8,178 nt of DNA from Pseudomonadota bacterium (lineage in GTDB: Bacteria; Desulfobacterota; GWC2-55-46; JADFVP01), in contig JADFVP010000062.1 in assembly GCA_015222595.1 (NCBI GenBank), positions 1-8,178 on the forward strand, written 5' to 3'. A program made the position numbers and the translations under genes. The notes beneath the pieces are model-generated. The model had not been told where the DNA came from, ran no database searches, and worked only from the letters and a program-made list of their open reading frames with translations. Positions 6,205-8,178 of the stretch are shown here, piece after piece (positions within the stretch are counted from its first letter, which is position 1; the number at the start of each line of letters is the position of its first letter).

Positions 6205-7331
6205 TCGAATAGATCCTTCACTTTGGAGAAGAAGTTCCTGTGCAGCGGCGTACTCTCCTCGCCGCTGACCTCGGCAAACTGCAAGAGCAGTTCGCGCTGC
6301 TCACTCGTAAGTTTCGTAGGCGTCTCGACCGTTATCACCACCTGCTCGTCACCTCTTCTTCCCGAACGCACAGAGGCTATGCCCTTGTGCTTGAGCCTGA
6401 AGATCTTGCCCGACTGCGTACCGGCCGGAACCTTCAGCTTAACCGGCCCCTCAAGAGTCGGCACCTCAAGCTCCGTGCCGAGTGCGGCAGCCGTAAAGCT
6501 GATTGGCACTTCGCATATAACGTCGTTCTCTTCGCGCGAGAAGATCGAGTGCTCTTTAACGAAGATAGAGACGTAGAGGTCGCCCGGAGGGCCTCCTCTG
6601 GTTCCGAAGTCCCCCTCGGTCATAAGCCTCAGACGGCTTCCGGTATCGACTCCCGCCGGTATCTTTACGCCCATATCTCTTGTGCGCCTGACCTTGCCGT
6701 GCCCCCTGCAATCGGCACACGCCTCTTTTATCACAGCGCCCCTGCCGTGGCAGGCGTTACAGGTGCGCGCTATCTGTAAAAAACCCTGCTGAAAGGCAAC
6801 TTGACCGCGCCCGCCGCACGTAGTACACGTTTCTGGCTGCGTGCCGGCCTTTGCGCCACTACCGCGACAGGTTTCGCAGTTGACGGTACGCTGCACGTTT
6901 ATCTGCTTTTCGCAACCGAAGGCCGCCTCTTCGAAATCTATCTCAAGCTCGTAGTGAAGATCCGCGCCGCGCTCCGGGGCCGGACGCCTTGGGCCTCCCC
7001 TTCCCGGGCCGCCGCCCCCTCCGAAGAAGTCGCTGAAGACCTCGCTGAAGAGGTCCTGAAAGTCAGAGCCGTAGCCGGAGTCCTGATAACCGCCGCCGCC
7101 ACCGCCTGCGGGGCCGGAGACAGAGCCGAAACGGTCGTACTGCGCGCGCCTGCCGGGATCTTTTAACGCGTCGTACGCCTCGTTTATCAGCTTGAACTTC
7201 TCTTCCTGCTCCTTTGAGCCGCTGTGCTTGTCCGGGTGGTACTTCTGGGCCAGTTTTCTGTAGGCCTTCTTTATTTCCACATCAGACGCGTCGCGCGACA
7301 CGCCTAAAAGTTCGTAAAAATCCTGAGCCAA
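6201..7331 (-). CDS. dnaJ: Chaperone protein DnaJ
   Basis: DnaJ is the J-domain co-chaperone that delivers unfolded clients to DnaK and stimulates its ATPase. The 376-residue protein has the complete type I layout. The J domain (about 4-69) has HPD at 32-34. A Gly/Phe-rich linker (74-118) includes FSDFFGGGGG. The zinc region has four CxxCxGxG-type repeats, at C152/C155, C169/C172, C191/C194 and C205/C208, with the fourth reading CADCRGHG. The C-terminal substrate-binding and dimerisation domains follow. The start is a TTG at 7331: DFYELLGVSRDAS must follow at once, no ATG or GTG is in reach, and AGAGGA lies 7 nt upstream (7339-7344). The gene follows grpE after a 129-nt spacer with tandem repeats; dnaK, which often lies between them, is not here. 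Its stop overlaps the start of the next gene, which suggests coupled translation. Confidence 0.98.
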   Translation of the reverse strand: MAQDFYELLGVSRDASDVEIKKAYRKLAQKYHPDKHSGSKEQEEKFKLINEAYDALKDPGRRAQYDRFGSVSGPAGGGGGGYQDSGYGSDFQDLFSEVFSDFFGGGGGPGRGGPRRPAPERGADLHYELEIDFEEAAFGCEKQINVQRTVNCETCRGSGAKAGTQPETCTTCGGRGQVAFQQGFLQIARTCNACHGRGAVIKEACADCRGHGKVRRTRDMGVKIPAGVDTGSRLRLMTEGDFGTRGGPPGDLYVSIFVKEHSIFSREENDVICEVPISFTAAALGTELEVPTLEGPVKLKVPAGTQSGKIFRLKHKGIASVRSGRRGDEQVVITVETPTKLTSEQRELLLQFAEVSGEESTPLHRNFFSKVKDLFE

Positions 7332-7338
7332 TTTCTTG

Positions 7339-7344
7339 TCCTCT
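7339..7344 (-). promoter_or_regulatory. Shine-Dalgarno of dnaJ that supports its TTG start
   Basis: AGAGGA on the minus strand, 7 nt before the TTG at 7331. With no ATG or GTG before the J domain, this site decides the start. Confidence 0.7.
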
Positions 7345-7346
7345 TT

Positions 7347-7385
7347 TCTAAATCCGGTCTAAATCCGTAAGTCCGGTCTAAGTCC
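7347..7385. repeat. 10-11-bp tandem repeats in the dnaJ leader
   Basis: On the plus strand four adjacent units are seen: TCTAAATCCGG (7347-7357), TCTAAATCCG (7358-7367), TAAGTCCGG (7368-7376) and TCTAAGTCC (7377-7385). They lie directly upstream of the dnaJ Shine-Dalgarno. The period is close to one DNA helical turn, so each unit would show the same face to a protein. No function is known to me. Confidence 0.6.
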
Positions 7386-7460
7386 AAATATTTATGTGGA
7401 AGGGGGCACTGTACGCCCTCTCTTTACCGTTACTCTTGATTTGCGGGAAAGTACGCCGCT

Positions 7461-8084
7461 TTACTCTTCGCCCTCTTGCTCTTCGGCGACAGAGACCATT
7501 GCCGGGCGTATTAAGCGGCCCTTCAGGGTAAAGCCTTTCTGGAACTCCGAGACAACGGTGCCGGGTGCGGCGTCCGTTGTGTTGTCGTGGCTTATGGCGT
7601 GGTGGAACTCCGGGTTGAACTTCTCGCCGACAGCCTTGACCTCTGTGAGGCCGAACTTCTCGAGCACCTTGAAGAGCTGCCCTACCGTCATGGTGACGCC
7701 TTCGGTGAGCGAGGCGATGTTCTTCTCGGAGTCGTCCCCGGCGTGCGCCAGCGCTCGCGTGAGGTTATCTGCAACGGGCAGAACTTCGAGCATCAGCTTC
7801 TCGTTGGCGTAGCTCTGAAGGTCGGCGCGCTCCTTCTCGGCCCTCTTTTTAAAGTTCTCAAGATCGGCCTTGGCGCGAAGGTACTTCTCGAAGTTGAGCG
7901 CAGCCTCCTGTACGGCCTTCTCAAGTTCGTCGTCTGAACCTGCTTCGTCAACGCCTAAGTCTACAGACTCTTCGCCTGCTTCGGCCGACTCTTCGGACTC
8001 TTCAGCCGTCTCAACTACTCCGGCGTCCTCTAAAAGCTCTTCGTTCTCATCTTCTATATCGTCTTCTATATCGATGCTACCCAT
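7461..8084 (-). CDS. grpE: Nucleotide exchange factor GrpE
   Basis: GrpE releases ADP from DnaK and resets the chaperone cycle; its long helices also act as a thermosensor. The protein is 207 residues from the chosen start. Residues 1-55 are a very acidic, disordered tail. The dimeric coiled coil runs about 55-100 (YLRAKADLENFKKRAEKE), followed by VLPVADNLTRAL. The C-terminal beta domain has FNPEFHHAI and the family signature GFTLKGRLIRPAMVSVA, and ends in an acidic tail. I chose the ATG at 8084. The frame also opens at a GTG at 8093, but AAGGA (8095-8099) is 10 nt from the ATG and only 1 nt from the GTG. dnaJ is the next gene downstream. The sequence before it carries an inverted repeat that could regulate the unit, but not the standard HrcA operator. 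Confidence 0.97.
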   Translation of the reverse strand: MGSIDIEDDIEDENEELLEDAGVVETAEESEESAEAGEESVDLGVDEAGSDDELEKAVQEAALNFEKYLRAKADLENFKKRAEKERADLQSYANEKLMLEVLPVADNLTRALAHAGDDSEKNIASLTEGVTMTVGQLFKVLEKFGLTEVKAVGEKFNPEFHHAISHDNTTDAAPGTVVSEFQKGFTLKGRLIRPAMVSVAEEQEGEE

Positions 8085-8094
8085 ACCGTACACG

Positions 8095-8099
8095 TCCTT
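8095..8099 (-). promoter_or_regulatory. Shine-Dalgarno that sets the grpE start
   Basis: AAGGA on the minus strand lies 10 nt before the ATG at 8084 but only 1 nt before the upstream GTG at 8093, so the ATG is favoured. Confidence 0.65.
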
Positions 8100-8115
8100 G
8101 GTTATATGTTATCTA

Positions 8116-8144
8116 TTTATAAAGTATGACGGCTTCGTATTAAA
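8116..8144 (-). promoter_or_regulatory. Candidate promoter of grpE
   Basis: On the minus strand TATAAA (8116-8121) and TTTAAT (8139-8144) are spaced by 17 nt in AT-rich DNA 32 nt before the grpE ATG. The -35 matches only 3 of 6 consensus bases. I see no heat-shock-sigma consensus. The hexamers overlap the inverted repeat at 8128-8153. Confidence 0.3.
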
Positions 8145-8153
8145 GAAACCGTC
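8128..8153. promoter_or_regulatory. 9-8-9 inverted repeat upstream of grpE
   Basis: On the plus strand GACGGCTTC (8128-8136) and GAAACCGTC (8145-8153) are complementary at 8 of 9 positions (the ninth forms a wobble in RNA) around an 8-nt spacer. The HrcA operator CIRCE has nearly the same shape (9-bp arms, 9-bp spacer) but a different sequence (TTAGCACTC/GAGTGCTAA). A related half-site, GAGACCGCCG at 8164-8173, repeats GAAACCGTCG (8145-8154) 19 bp away in the same orientation. It could be an operator, or a hairpin ending the gene beyond the window edge. Confidence 0.45.
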
Positions 8154-8178
8154 GAAAATTACCGAGACCGCCGTGCGA

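Noticed and set aside
7401..7417. Possible grpE terminator hairpin (GGGC/GCCC)
   Set aside because: The stem is only 4 bp and no T run follows on the minus strand.
7411..7457. Direct repeat GTACGCC at 7411-7417 and 7451-7457
   Set aside because: A 7-mer pair with weakly similar flanks is too little to call a duplication.
8085..8178. Standard CIRCE element or heat-shock sigma promoter before grpE
   Set aside because: Neither TTAGCACTC-N9-GAGTGCTAA nor a CTTGAA/CCCCAT-type pair is present.

Overview
The window reads as an ordinary chromosomal segment from a Gram-negative bacterium of the deltaproteobacterial/Nitrospirota kind (that placement is inference). A DksA-type zinc finger, a periplasmic LpoA-like penicillin-binding-protein activator, a compact GalT with an HxHxQ active site, and moderately GC-rich coding DNA with AT-rich spacers all point that way, but no single gene fixes the lineage. 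All eight convincing genes lie on the minus strand, so transcription runs from the high-coordinate end to the low end.

In transcription order: grpE (7461-8084) is preceded by an AT-rich leader containing a 9-8-9 inverted repeat. A 129-nt spacer with short tandem repeats leads to dnaJ (6201-7331, TTG start). dnaJ is joined to a 661-residue exported PBP activator (4219-6204) by a 4-nt ATGA overlap, and the activator to moaC (3752-4228) by a 10-nt overlap, so these three genes look co-transcribed and translationally coupled. dksA (3253-3615) follows, apparently with its own promoter placed so close to the ATG that the mRNA could be leaderless. It ends in an intrinsic terminator that overlaps its stop codon. 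After a 199-nt repeat-bearing spacer come galT (2055-3053), a GC-rich multi-hairpin spacer, a soluble GAF-type sensor histidine kinase (671-1927) and a stand-alone receiver protein (143-517). The last 142 nt (1-142) hold no gene, only a repeated short motif.

The functional groups are: chaperone co-factors GrpE and DnaJ, with the DnaK gene absent from its usual place between them; cell-wall synthesis regulation (PBP activator); molybdenum-cofactor synthesis (MoaC); stringent-response transcription control (DksA); galactose/UDP-sugar metabolism (GalT); and a probable two-component pair. I see no mobile element, CRISPR array, tRNA or rRNA gene, and no evidence of a new multi-gene system. The features most worth a second look are regulatory: the competing hairpins between galT and the kinase, the CIRCE-like geometry upstream of grpE, the possible leaderless dksA, and several short tandem repeats.
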